NCBI GenBank assembly: GCA_964516295.1
Contig: CAZEYT010000001.1
Coordinates: 62,001-126,000 of the forward strand
DNA: 64,000 nucleotides
DNA from: CAZEYT01 sp964516295
GTDB lineage: Bacteria > Verrucomicrobiota > Verrucomicrobiia > Chthoniobacterales > Terrimicrobiaceae
Reading direction: 5' to 3'
Shown: positions 16,270-24,555 of the stretch, piece by piece
Layout: each line of letters begins with the position of its first letter
Numbering within the stretch: position 1 is the stretch's first letter
Position numbers and translations under genes: made by a program
Notes under the pieces: model-generated
Database searches by the model: none
Seen by the model: only the letters and a program-made list of their open reading frames with translations
What the model was told of the DNA's origin: nothing

Positions 16270-17135
16270 GTGACGACCTCCAGCGTGCGGAGGGCTTGCC
16301 AGGCGGCTCCGACGTGGTGAACGCGAAAAATCGCCGCTCCGCGCAGAACACCCGCCGTGAGGCAGGAGATCGTCCCGGCATCCCGCTCGGCCGGATTCAC
16401 GATCCCGAGCACGTCGCCGATCACCCCTTTCCGCGAAACCGGCAGAAGGATCGGCCGCCCGAAGCGCCCGAGGTTTTCCAGTTCCCGATACACGCGAAGG
16501 TTGTCCGCGGCCTGCTTGGCGAAGTCGATGCCGGGATCGAGAATCAGTTGCTCCGGTGCGACTCCGGCCGCCCCGGCAACGGCGATTTTTTCTTCAAAAA
16601 ACCGGACGAGATCCCCGATCACATCCGAATACCGCACATGCGTGTGGGCAATTTTTGGTTCGCCTTTCGAATGCATGATGAGGAGCGCTGCGCCGGTCTC
16701 CGCGCAGATCCGCGCATTCGCATCGTCGGGCAGGGCGCCCATGTCATTCAGGATGTCCCCGCCTGCTTCCAAGGCCGGACGGGCCACCGCGGGACGCCAG
16801 GTATTGACCGACAAAAGCGGTGGAAAAACCTGTGCGCTATCACGGGGCTGCGCCGTCTCGGCAATGGCAGGAAAATTTTCCACAAGCGGCCGGATACGAG
16901 CCCACTCTTCATCGGCCGGCACGGCGGCGCGATTCGTCCGCGCACTTTCGCCTCCGACATCGATGATATCCGCCCCGAGCGCGATCATTTCCCGCGCCCG
17001 GTCGGCCGCCCAAGCCGTGTCGAGCCGCCCGTCGCCCGAAAACGAGTCGTCGTTGATGTTCAGAATTCCCATCACCAGCGGCCGCCGCGGGAAGGAAATC
17101 GTGCGCCCGCCGGCGCGCAGTGTCATTGGTGTCAT
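16266..17135 (-). CDS. folP: Dihydropteroate synthase
   Basis: A 289-residue TIM-barrel enzyme that joins p-aminobenzoate to hydroxymethyl-dihydropterin diphosphate in folate synthesis. Visible motifs are MGILNINDDSFSGDGR (a variant of the classic NVTPDSFS loop), ALGADIIDVGGESAR, GGDILNDMGALP, ILDPGIDFAKQAADNL and the late PVSRKGVIGDVLG. ATG 17135 is preferred because AAGGA lies just upstream; the open frame continues to 17225, which would run into pta on the opposite strand. Divergent from pta. Confidence 0.9.
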   Translation of the reverse strand: MTPMTLRAGGRTISFPRRPLVMGILNINDDSFSGDGRLDTAWAADRAREMIALGADIIDVGGESARTNRAAVPADEEWARIRPLVENFPAIAETAQPRDSAQVFPPLLSVNTWRPAVARPALEAGGDILNDMGALPDDANARICAETGAALLIMHSKGEPKIAHTHVRYSDVIGDLVRFFEEKIAVAGAAGVAPEQLILDPGIDFAKQAADNLRVYRELENLGRFGRPILLPVSRKGVIGDVLGIVNPAERDAGTISCLTAGVLRGAAIFRVHHVGAAWQALRTLEVVT

Positions 17136-17190
17136 GTTGTCCTTGTCTCGATTCACATTCTTCTCCAGCCTGTCCAACGATTCAACGGCC

Positions 17191-18228
17191 ATGAGTTTTA
17201 TTGATTCAGTATTTAAGAAGCTCAAGCGGCACCCGAAACGGATTGTTTTTCCGGATGGTGACGATGCCCGTGTTGCACGCGCCGCGCAGCTTTTTTATGA
17301 GCGCGGACTCGGGATTCCGATTTTGTTGGGCAAGCGCGATGTCATCGAGCGCGTCGCCCTGGCGGAAAAAGCCAGTCTGGACCACGTGGCCATCATCAAT
17401 CCCGAGACGGCCGCGGACCTCCCGATTTTTTGTGAGCGCCTCGAGCGCCTCGAGCGTTACAGGAACATGGGCCTGAAAGACTCGCGGGCCGTGATGTCGA
17501 ATCACAACTACTACGCCGCCATGATGGTGCAATATGGTCTCGCCGACGCGCTGGTGGGCGGGGTGAGCTCCTACGGCGGCGCTCTGCTGCGACCGTTGCT
17601 CAATCTCATCAAGCCCCTTCCGCATGCCAATGTGGTCTCGAGTTGTACAATCGTCGAACTCGAGCGGAAGGAATTCGGGGACGATGGCGTGATGTTTTTT
17701 GCAGATACCGGCGTGGTACCCGAGCCGACCGTGAGCCAGCTGGCAACCATCGCCGTCGAGGCCGGACTCCTTGCCCGTCAGGTCTTTGGTCGCCGAGCCC
17801 GCGTGGCCTTGCTCAGCTTTTCGACCAAGGGCAGCGCCAAGACCGCTTCGACCGAGAAGGTCGCCGGAGCCACAACGCTTGCGCGGGAAATGGTCTCACG
17901 ACTCGGAGCCGAAGTGGCGATCGATGGCGAAATGCAGGCCGACGCCGCACTGGTGCCCGAACTGGCCGAGAAAAAAATGGGCCCGAGTCTCGTGGCGGGC
18001 AAGGCGAACGTTCTCGTCTTCCCCGACCTGAACAGCGGCAACATTGCGGTGAAGCTCGTGCACCACCTAGCTGCCGCCCGGACATACGGCCAGATCGTCC
18101 TCGGCCTCACCAAACCCGCCGCCGATCTCTCGCGCGGCACGGATGCCGAGGAAATCGCCGCGATGGCCGCCCTCGTCGGCCTCCAGGCCATCGAATATCG
18201 CAAGCTCTACCCGGAGCAGGAAGCCTGA
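17191..18228 (+). CDS. pta: Phosphate acetyltransferase (short, catalytic-domain form)
   Basis: A 345-residue PTA_PTB-fold enzyme interconverting acetyl-CoA and acetyl-phosphate. It starts MSFIDSVFKKLKRHPKRIVFPDGDD and shows LVGGVSSYGGALLRPLL, ADTGVVPEPTVSQLATIA, LLSFSTKGSAKT and FPDLNSGNIAVKLV, all typical of Pta. It lacks the N-terminal P-loop and DRTGG regulatory part of long Pta enzymes, and the next gene encodes exactly such a part. A phosphate butyryltransferase role cannot be fully excluded. Confidence 0.9.
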   Translation: MSFIDSVFKKLKRHPKRIVFPDGDDARVARAAQLFYERGLGIPILLGKRDVIERVALAEKASLDHVAIINPETAADLPIFCERLERLERYRNMGLKDSRAVMSNHNYYAAMMVQYGLADALVGGVSSYGGALLRPLLNLIKPLPHANVVSSCTIVELERKEFGDDGVMFFADTGVVPEPTVSQLATIAVEAGLLARQVFGRRARVALLSFSTKGSAKTASTEKVAGATTLAREMVSRLGAEVAIDGEMQADAALVPELAEKKMGPSLVAGKANVLVFPDLNSGNIAVKLVHHLAAARTYGQIVLGLTKPAADLSRGTDAEEIAAMAALVGLQAIEYRKLYPEQEA

Positions 18229-18241
18229 CCCAGCGCCGCCG

Positions 18242-19354
18242 GTGAACACCACAACCCCCCGCATTTTCATCGCCGCCACCGGGCAGAACAACGGAAAAAC
18301 CACCACCGCCCTCGGCCTTTACGGGAGTCTTCGCGAGCGCTTCCATCGCATCGGTTTCATCAAACCGGTCGGGCAGCGGTTCACCGAAATCGACGGCAAG
18401 CGCATCGACGAGGACAGCGTTCTCATCCGCGACACCTTCAATACCCAGGTGCCCATCGAGGATATGAGTCCCATCGCGGTCGAGCCGGATTTCACCCGCC
18501 GCTACATCAACCACGCCAACCATGACGCCCTCGTGCGCCACATCCAGCATTCGTTCGACCGCACGTGTTGGGAAAAAGATTTCGCCATTATCGAGGGTAC
18601 GGGCCATGCCGGCGTCGGGTCCACCTTCGATCTCTCCAATGCCACGGTCGCCCGCCTCCTCCAGAGCAAAGTTCTCCTCGTCGCCCCCGCGGGCATCGGA
18701 CGCCCTATCGACGAAGCCGCGCTGAACAAAGCCCTCTTCGACAGCGAAGGCGTCGAGATCGCCGGGGTCGTCATAAACAAAGTCCACCCCGAAAAACTCG
18801 ACTACATCTCCGATTTTGGACGACGTGGCTTCGAGCGCATCGGACTCGAGCTCCTCGGCGTGGTGCCGATGGAAACCATGCTCTCCGAACCGACGCTTCA
18901 CGAAGTGCGCGAGGAAATCCGGGGCGAGTTTCTCTGCAATGGAAAATTTTCCCGCCGCCGCGTGCAGGAGGCAGTCATCGGTGCCGCCGGCTCGGCCAAT
19001 CTCTTCTGTCGGCTCCAACCCGGAACGCTTCTGATTGTTCCCGGCGACCGGGAGGATGTCGTGCTTGCCGCACTGTCCCGCGCCCTCGAGCCCACCCAGA
19101 CCCCGCTTGCCGGCCTCGTGCTCTCGGATGATCTCCGCCCCCACAGCCGGCTGGTCGAAATGCTCTCCGAGACCTCGATGCCGGTCGTCCTCTCGCCGAT
19201 GGATTCCTTTTCCATCGCAAATTGCATCCACTCGATGACCGTGAAGACCCTTCCCGGCGACACGCAGAAAATCGACCGCATCCAAGACCTCATCGCCCGT
19301 CACGTCGACATTCCCCGCCTGTTGGAAAAAATCGGCGTCCCGGCGATCGCGTGA
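18242..19354 (+). CDS. Stand-alone P-loop (AAA_26) + DRTGG protein, counterpart of the long-Pta N-terminus
   Basis: A 370-residue protein with a dethiobiotin-synthetase-like P-loop, FIAATGQNNGKTTTALGLYG. The rest of the AAA_26 domain follows (IIEGTGHAGVGS; VLLVAPAGIGRPIDEAALNK), then a DRTGG domain (about residues 220-335, ending VVLSPMDSFSIANCIHSM). In long Pta enzymes these two domains precede the catalytic domain and mediate regulation and oligomerisation. The likely start is GTG 18242, 13 bases after the pta stop; the frame upstream is shadow sequence. Probably a regulator or partner of Pta. Confidence 0.85.
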   Translation: MNTTTPRIFIAATGQNNGKTTTALGLYGSLRERFHRIGFIKPVGQRFTEIDGKRIDEDSVLIRDTFNTQVPIEDMSPIAVEPDFTRRYINHANHDALVRHIQHSFDRTCWEKDFAIIEGTGHAGVGSTFDLSNATVARLLQSKVLLVAPAGIGRPIDEAALNKALFDSEGVEIAGVVINKVHPEKLDYISDFGRRGFERIGLELLGVVPMETMLSEPTLHEVREEIRGEFLCNGKFSRRRVQEAVIGAAGSANLFCRLQPGTLLIVPGDREDVVLAALSRALEPTQTPLAGLVLSDDLRPHSRLVEMLSETSMPVVLSPMDSFSIANCIHSMTVKTLPGDTQKIDRIQDLIARHVDIPRLLEKIGVPAIA

Positions 19355-19880
19355 GGATCATCCTCCTGCTGATCGCGGCGTGTCCGGCCCTCGCGACCGC
19401 ACAAGCCGACCTCCGCACCGGCGAATCCACCGACGCAGGAGCCCGTCCGCTCGCCGCGCTTCTTGCCGGCTCTCCGGAAAAGCCTTCCGCGACCTTCTCG
19501 CCAATGCCTCCGGTGCGGTCATTCACCGCGGTCTCCCGACAGGGAAACCCCGCCCGGCCGAATCCACGCCGCTTTTTCGCGAGGGAGAGGCTTTGTTTCA
19601 TGCCGATCCGGTTTCCCTCGCGGAGTCGGACCGCATCGCCCTTCAGGCCGTTTTCTTGGAGAGCGACCCGTTCGCCCCTGGCTCGCCGCCGCCCTGCGGT
19701 TCGTTTCACCCGGATTTCCTCCTCGTCTGGAAAAAGGACGACGCCATCTGGTCGGCGCAATTGGCGTTCGGATGCCAGGAAGCGCTCGTGATCGGTCCCG
19801 GCATCCGCTTCCACCGCTACATCCGTCCGCAGGCCTATGGAACGCTGGCACGGGTGTTGGGAAAACTCACAGCCGAATAA
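19351..19880 (+). pseudogene. Frameshifted small exported protein
   Basis: A GTG at 19351 (overlapping the previous stop as GTGA) starts a signal-peptide-like sequence, VRIILLLIAACPALATAQA, then ADLRTGESTDAGARPLAALLAG. Around 19466-19490, at an ACCGG/GGAAAA stretch, this frame loses protein character. Another frame continues with KAFRDLLANASGAVIHRG and runs to the TAA at 19878-19880. Joined, it would be a protein of about 175 residues with a conserved-looking C-terminal half (FHPDFLLVWKKDDAIWSAQLAFGCQEA). I do not recognise the family. Either a real frameshift or a base-calling error at the short A-run. Confidence 0.5.
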
Positions 19881-19900
19881 GCACGGTCGGTTCCGGGCAC

Positions 19901-19934
19901 AAAAAAGACGGTCCCCGAAAGAACCGTCTTTTTG
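19901..19934 (-). terminator. Strong rho-independent terminator
   Basis: A stem of AAAAAGACGGT and ACCGTCTTTTT flanks a 10-base loop. On the minus strand the hairpin is followed by a run of T, directly at the end of the probable 6S RNA. It can also end the plus-strand transcript of the preceding gene, since the T-run is present on both sides. Confidence 0.8.
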
Positions 19935-19942
19935 TTGAGAGT

Positions 19943-20126
19943 TTTGCCCCGCTCGTGCCGTTCCGAAGCACTTCCCGTTCCCCAGTAATAGGGTGGATGA
20001 CCGCCTGCCCTGCGCTCTGACTTCCAGTGAAGGCCTGTCATTGCGCCGGGAGCCTGGCCTCCGGGATGATTTTTGTTTATCGGTCCGGGAGTTTGCTTCG
20101 TGTAATCGCGAACACAGAAGGGCAAA
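19943..20126 (-). ncRNA. ssrS: Probable 6S RNA
   Basis: The minus strand of this 184-base stretch has self-complementary ends, 5' TTTGCCC (20126-20120) with 3' GGGCAAA (19949-19943). Further in, 5' CGAAGC and CTCCCG pair with 3' GCTTCG and CGGGAA. This gives one long rod interrupted by internal loops and a large central region, the 6S RNA shape and length. Part of the 5' arm, TCCCGGACCGATAAA, resembles the CCCCTGAGCCGATATTT region of the Escherichia coli RNA. A strong terminator follows 8 bases later. No protein reading here is convincing. 6S RNA binds the housekeeping RNA-polymerase holoenzyme in stationary phase. Recognition is by eye, not by a covariance model. Confidence 0.6.
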
Positions 20127-20141
20127 TGGGTGTCGGAGACA

Positions 20142-20160
20142 GGCGGGAATTTTTCCCGCC
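20142..20160 (-). terminator. Hairpin after pheT
   Basis: Perfect inverted repeat GGCGGGAA-TTT-TTCCCGCC, 27 bases past the pheT stop and just upstream of the probable 6S RNA. It lacks a clear T-run on the minus strand, so it is a weak terminator or a processing/stability hairpin. Confidence 0.4.
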
Positions 20161-20186
20161 GGCACTCCGCGAAAATGGAAAAAGAC

Positions 20187-22526
20187 CTATCGGAAATCCA
20201 CGCCCAGACGCTCCTTCAATCCGGCCTTCAATCGATCCGTTGCGGCATTGACTTCCTCAGTGTTCAGAGTCCGGCCGGGGGATCGGAAAGTCAAGGAGAT
20301 CGCGAGCGATTTTCGGTCGGCGGGCAACTTTTCCCCGGTCGGATCGGTAAAGAGGTCGAACAGCTCGACCGTGGCGAGAAGTTCTTCCTTTTGTGCGACG
20401 AGCGCCTGCTCGACTTCGGCGTAGGAAAGCTCCTGCGGGGCCACGAGGGCGATGTCGCGTGTGGACGCCGGGAACTTCGCCAACGGCTCGGTGGCCACCG
20501 CGCCCGGCCGGGCGTCGATCCAAGCCGTCGTGTCAAATTCCGCGGCGAGAATCGCGCCCTCCGTGCCCCGGCGACGCGCCTCGGCCGGGTGAAGTTGACC
20601 GACGAGGCCGATGCGACCCCCGTTTAGGAAAACCGCCAGCGCCGCGCCGAATGGAGCCGGTGGTTCGGCAAGCGGAAGAAAGACGGCATTGCGACCGACC
20701 AGATCGCCGACCACGCCCTTGGCATCAAAAATATCCCATGCCCGCGCCGCATCACCGCGCCAACTCGACCGCCGCACGTCCCCGGTCGCCACGAGGGCCA
20801 ACCGCTGCGATTCGCCTTCGGGATAAAAAACCCGCCCGGACTCGAACAAACACACCGTCTTCGTCCCGAGATCCGCATTCCGCTGAAGCGCCGCCAGCAA
20901 CCCGGGCAACAGACTCGTCCGCAGGCGAGATTGATCATCGCCGAAGGGATTCTTCAGCTCGACCGCCGGGCCGAACCACGCCGCGTCCGCCACCGAGACC
21001 AGCGTGCTTGTCCGCGCCTCATGAAATCCGGCGCCCGCCAGACGGTGCCGGAGCGTCATCGCAAAATCATACGCCCGGTCGGAGGGCGACGCCGCGGCGA
21101 AGAGGCCGTGTGCGACTCCGGGAACGCGGTCGATCCCGATCACCCGCACGATTTCTTCGATCAAATCCGCCTCGCGGTGGACCTCCCGTCGGAACCCCGG
21201 TACGGTCCATACCGAGTCCTCGCCGCCCGACACGCGCTCGAGGCCGACGCGGGTGATCGCCTCTTCGATCTCCGCATTCGACCAATCCACACCCAGAACG
21301 GACCGCACCCGCGCATGCCGCAGCGGGATTTCCACGCGCGCCCAATGGGTGCCGGCTTCGAGCACCGCTGCGTCGGCCGTGCCTCCGGCGATTTCCAAAA
21401 TCAACTCCGCCGCCCGCGCAGACGCCGCAGCTGCCATTTCCGGATCGATCCCGCGCTCGAAGCGATAGCTGGAGTCGCTCACGAGCCCCAGCGCTCGCGA
21501 CGCCCGCCGCACGGCACCGGCTTCAAAGACCGCGCTCTCCAAAAGGATATCCGTCGTCGCTTCCGTGACCCCGGAATCCTCCCCGCCCATCACCCCGGCC
21601 AGAGCCGCCACCCGGTTCGCATCGGCGATCACGACAAAATCCTCGCGCAACGTGTAGTCGCGGCCATCGAGCGCGCGGAACGTCTCCCCCGCCACCGCCC
21701 GCCGCACGCGGAGCCCGCCGGAAATTTTCGCCGCATCAAACGCGTGCAGCGGCTGGCCGAGCTCGAACAAAAGGAAATTCGTCACGTCAACGACATTGTT
21801 GATCGGCCGCAAACCCACCGAGGTGAGCCGGTCGCGCAGCCATTGCGGGCTCGGTCCGACCTTCACCCCGCGAATCCGTCGCAGCGTGTAATACGAACAA
21901 TCGGGCGTCTCCAGCCGGACGGCTTCTCCTGCGGGTTCGACCGGCGGCGCGGGCAGCACGGGTGGCTTCACGGGCTGACGGGTGAAAATCCCGATCTCGC
22001 GCGCGACGCCGAGATGGCTGAGCCAGTCGGGGCGGTTCGGCGTGATCTCGAGTTCCAACAACGTGTCGGGCGGGAAAAGCGTGGAAAGTGGCGCGCCGGG
22101 CACGGAATCCGGCGGCAAAATGAGCAGACCCTCGGAATCCTCCGCCAGCCGGAGTTCCTTCGCGCTGCAGAGCATGCCCTCGCTCTCGACGCCGCGGAGT
22201 TTGCCGGTCTTGATCTTGAAATCGCCGGGCAAAACCGCCCCGGGCAACGCAAGGGGAACGTGGTCGCCGGGCTTGTAGTTTTTGGCTCCGCAAACGATTT
22301 GGCGCGGGACACCCGATCCGTCATCCACCCGACAGACGCTCAGGCGGTCGGCATTCGGGTGGGGGTTCGACTCGACGATTCGGGCGACGACGACCTTGTC
22401 GATGGCCGCCCCCCGGGTTTCGACGGATGCCACTTCCAGCCCGGCCCGGCGCAGCAGGGCCTCCAGCTCCGCCACGGGGAGCTGACAATCAATATATTCA
22501 CGCAGCCAATTTACGGAGATCTTCAC
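20187..22526 (-). CDS. pheT: Phenylalanyl-tRNA synthetase beta subunit
   Basis: A 779-residue protein with the bacterial PheT domain order. It starts KISVNWLREYIDC, followed by the EMAP/OB tRNA-binding domain (VVVARIVESNPHPNADRLSVC, GVESEGMLCSAKELRL). The B3/B4 editing domain comes next, then B5 and the synthetase-like core, and the C-terminal FDX-ACB anticodon domain (LAKFPASTRDIALV to the end). The start is GTG 22526; the upstream frame up to 22997 is only the shadow of the DUF423 gene. pheS is not next to it, although pheST is usually one operon. Confidence 0.93.
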   Translation of the reverse strand: MKISVNWLREYIDCQLPVAELEALLRRAGLEVASVETRGAAIDKVVVARIVESNPHPNADRLSVCRVDDGSGVPRQIVCGAKNYKPGDHVPLALPGAVLPGDFKIKTGKLRGVESEGMLCSAKELRLAEDSEGLLILPPDSVPGAPLSTLFPPDTLLELEITPNRPDWLSHLGVAREIGIFTRQPVKPPVLPAPPVEPAGEAVRLETPDCSYYTLRRIRGVKVGPSPQWLRDRLTSVGLRPINNVVDVTNFLLFELGQPLHAFDAAKISGGLRVRRAVAGETFRALDGRDYTLREDFVVIADANRVAALAGVMGGEDSGVTEATTDILLESAVFEAGAVRRASRALGLVSDSSYRFERGIDPEMAAAASARAAELILEIAGGTADAAVLEAGTHWARVEIPLRHARVRSVLGVDWSNAEIEEAITRVGLERVSGGEDSVWTVPGFRREVHREADLIEEIVRVIGIDRVPGVAHGLFAAASPSDRAYDFAMTLRHRLAGAGFHEARTSTLVSVADAAWFGPAVELKNPFGDDQSRLRTSLLPGLLAALQRNADLGTKTVCLFESGRVFYPEGESQRLALVATGDVRRSSWRGDAARAWDIFDAKGVVGDLVGRNAVFLPLAEPPAPFGAALAVFLNGGRIGLVGQLHPAEARRRGTEGAILAAEFDTTAWIDARPGAVATEPLAKFPASTRDIALVAPQELSYAEVEQALVAQKEELLATVELFDLFTDPTGEKLPADRKSLAISLTFRSPGRTLNTEEVNAATDRLKAGLKERLGVDFR

Positions 22527-22637
22527 AGGAGCCGGAGATTCAAATGAAGCCGCCGCGACTTGGCCAGCCCTTTTCCGGCGGGGGAGCGGCCGCGCGGGGA
22601 TTGATCCCGCCGCCTGCTTCGTGCAAACATCCCGCGC

Positions 22638-22979
22638 ATGTCCGCTCCTTCGCTCGCCGCCCTGCTCGGATTCCTCGGCGTCGCCCTCGGTGCCTTTGGC
22701 GCTCATGGCCTCAAGACCACGCTCGCGGCGTTCGATACCGCCGCAATCTGGCAGACCGCCGTCCTCTACCACCTCGTCCACGCCGTCGCCGCCCTCTGGG
22801 CCTCCGAACGCCGTCCGCTGGTCACATGGATCTGGGCGACCGGTATTCTGATTTTCTCCGGTTCGCTTTACATCATGGCGGTCACCGATTTCCGCTGGCT
22901 CGGTCGCATCACGCCCATTGGCGGTGTTCTCTTCCTCGCGGGATGGCTCCTGCTTTTGAAAAAACCCGCCGCCCGATGA
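22638..22979 (+). CDS. DUF423 family membrane protein
   Basis: A 113-residue protein with four membrane helices. It has the family hallmarks GALGAFGAHGLK-like (here LGVALGAFGAHGLKTTL), YHLVHAVAALWAS, IFSGSLYIMAVTD and ITPIGGVLFLAGWL. Function unknown. First of a three-gene run with 4-base overlaps (DUF423, yjbQ, squalene/phytoene synthase). Divergent from pheT. Confidence 0.85.
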   Translation: MSAPSLAALLGFLGVALGAFGAHGLKTTLAAFDTAAIWQTAVLYHLVHAVAALWASERRPLVTWIWATGILIFSGSLYIMAVTDFRWLGRITPIGGVLFLAGWLLLLKKPAAR

Positions 22980-23398
22980 ACGCCCTCCACGAGACACTCA
23001 CCATTCGCACCCGCGGCAAGGGCACCTACGAAATCACCGACGAGGTCGCCCGCATCGTCCGTGCCTCGGGCGTGCGAACCGGCTCGGCCACCGTCTTCAT
23101 CCGCCACACCAGCGCCAGCCTCGTCATCTATGAAAATGCCGACCCCAGCGCGCGGGAGGATTTTCACGGCTGGTTGGAGAAAATCGCCCCGGAGGACGAC
23201 CCGGATTACGTCCACACGCTTGAAGGTCCGGACGACACCACGAGCCACCTCCGCATGGCTCTCACCCGCACCAGCGAGGTCATCCCGGTCGCACAGGGAA
23301 AACTCACCCTCGGCACCTGGCAGGGCATTTTTGTTTGCGAACACCGGCGAGCGCCCCATTCGCGTCTGGTGGATGTCGTCGTCCTCGGCCTCGCATGA
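22976..23398 (+). CDS. yjbQ: YjbQ/UPF0047 family protein
   Basis: A 140-residue single-domain protein. FIRHTSASLVIYENADPSA, a DDTTSHLRMAL segment and GTWQGIFVCEHR are the conserved UPF0047 blocks. The His residues form a putative metal/phosphate site; thiamine-phosphate-synthase-like activity has been reported for relatives, but the physiological role is unclear. ATG 22976 overlaps the DUF423 stop as ATGA. Confidence 0.9.
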   Translation: MNALHETLTIRTRGKGTYEITDEVARIVRASGVRTGSATVFIRHTSASLVIYENADPSAREDFHGWLEKIAPEDDPDYVHTLEGPDDTTSHLRMALTRTSEVIPVAQGKLTLGTWQGIFVCEHRRAPHSRLVDVVVLGLA

Positions 23399-24213
23399 AA
23401 GCCCCGGGCACCGTCACCCCCGCGGGTTCGTCGCATCTTGCCTTTGCCCTCCTCTGGCTCCCGCGGGACCGCCGGGAGGACGCCCTGGCTTTTTATCGCT
23501 TTTGCCGTGAGGTCGATGATATCGCGGATGAGCCCGGTCCCACCCGCGACGAACGCCGACGCCGCCTCGACGAGTGGCTCGTCGCGTTGGGAAAAAATCC
23601 CCCGCCGGACCTAGCCCGCCTCATCGAGCGCTACGGCGTCGATCCGTACCACCTCGAAGAAATCGTCCGCGGTTGCGCGATGGATATCGACCCGCAGCGA
23701 TTCGCCACAATGCACGAACTCGAAGGCTATTGCTGGCGCGTCGCCTGCGCGGTCGGATTGGTCTCGATCCGGATCTTCGGATGTCGGGACCCAGCGAGCG
23801 AAACCTACGCCGTGCACCTCGGTCACGCGCTCCAACTGACCAATATCCTCCGCGATGTCGGCGAGGATGCTGCCAATGGCCGTCTTTACCTCCCTCTCGA
23901 AGACCTCGCCCGTCACCACGTCACCGGGACCGAAATCCTGGAAGCCCGGCCCGGCCCGGGTTTTCTCCCCCTTCTCGAGCAGATCGCCGGCCGCGCCCGC
24001 ACGCGCTTCGCCGCCGCCGTGGTTCCCGCGCCAGATGCCCGCGCCCTCCTCGCACCGGAGATCATGCGCGCCCTCTATCTCAAAATCCTCCACCGGCTGG
24101 AATGCCGCCATTTCCCCGTTTTTCAGGAACGCCTCCGCCTCTCGCGCCGACAAAAACTTTTCACCGCCCTCACCGTCGCCGCCCGCCATTCGCTCGGATT
24201 TTCCCGCCGATAA
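23395..24213 (+). CDS. Squalene/phytoene synthase family protein
   Basis: A 272-residue all-helical prenyl-diphosphate condensing enzyme. The two Asp-rich motifs are RFCREVDDIADE (about residues 43-54) and LQLTNILRDVGEDAANGRLYLP (about 148-169). Between them lies the typical MHELEGYCWRVACAVGL segment. HpnC/HpnD-type enzymes of this size make presqualene diphosphate for hopanoids, whereas CrtB/CrtM relatives make carotenoid precursors; which applies cannot be told from one gene. Start ATG 23395 overlaps the yjbQ stop. Confidence 0.85.
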   Translation: MKAPGTVTPAGSSHLAFALLWLPRDRREDALAFYRFCREVDDIADEPGPTRDERRRRLDEWLVALGKNPPPDLARLIERYGVDPYHLEEIVRGCAMDIDPQRFATMHELEGYCWRVACAVGLVSIRIFGCRDPASETYAVHLGHALQLTNILRDVGEDAANGRLYLPLEDLARHHVTGTEILEARPGPGFLPLLEQIAGRARTRFAAAVVPAPDARALLAPEIMRALYLKILHRLECRHFPVFQERLRLSRRQKLFTALTVAARHSLGFSRR

Positions 24214-24294
24214 GCCACCGGCTCCAGGGAACGGCACGGGGCCTGCTCGTTGCTCTTCACGGGAATTTGTGGGATGTAGTTCGCAACCGGTGAC

Positions 24295-24555
24295 ATGAAA
24301 GCCCTCCTGACCCTCGCTGTTTTGATGATCCTCCTTGCCGGAGGCGTGGTGCTTTTTGCCTGGGATTCGCGCGTGACCCAAGGCGGGCACGAACGACTCC
24401 GACCCGACCGCGAGGCCTATCGAAACCACGGCTCGCACGAACAATATATCGCCTACCTTTTGCGGACAGAGGATCATGAGGACGAAGAACTCTGGCGGCG
24501 CATTGAGGCCGTGGAAAAAAAAGCCCGACTGGCCGTGAATCCTCCTTCCCCATGA
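24295..24555 (+). CDS. Small membrane-anchored hypothetical protein
   Basis: An 86-residue protein. One N-terminal hydrophobic segment (LLTLAVLMILLAGGVVLFAW) is followed by a highly charged extracytoplasmic tail rich in Glu, Asp and Arg. It overlaps the start of the ureidoglycine aminohydrolase gene by 4 bases, so it is co-translated with it. No family recognised. Confidence 0.6.
   Translation: MKALLTLAVLMILLAGGVVLFAWDSRVTQGGHERLRPDREAYRNHGSHEQYIAYLLRTEDHEDEELWRRIEAVEKKARLAVNPPSP

Noticed and set aside
20931..22547. Plus-strand open frame (538 codons) inside pheT
   Set aside because: Shadow of pheT; the product is Arg/His/Pro-rich with no recognisable fold.
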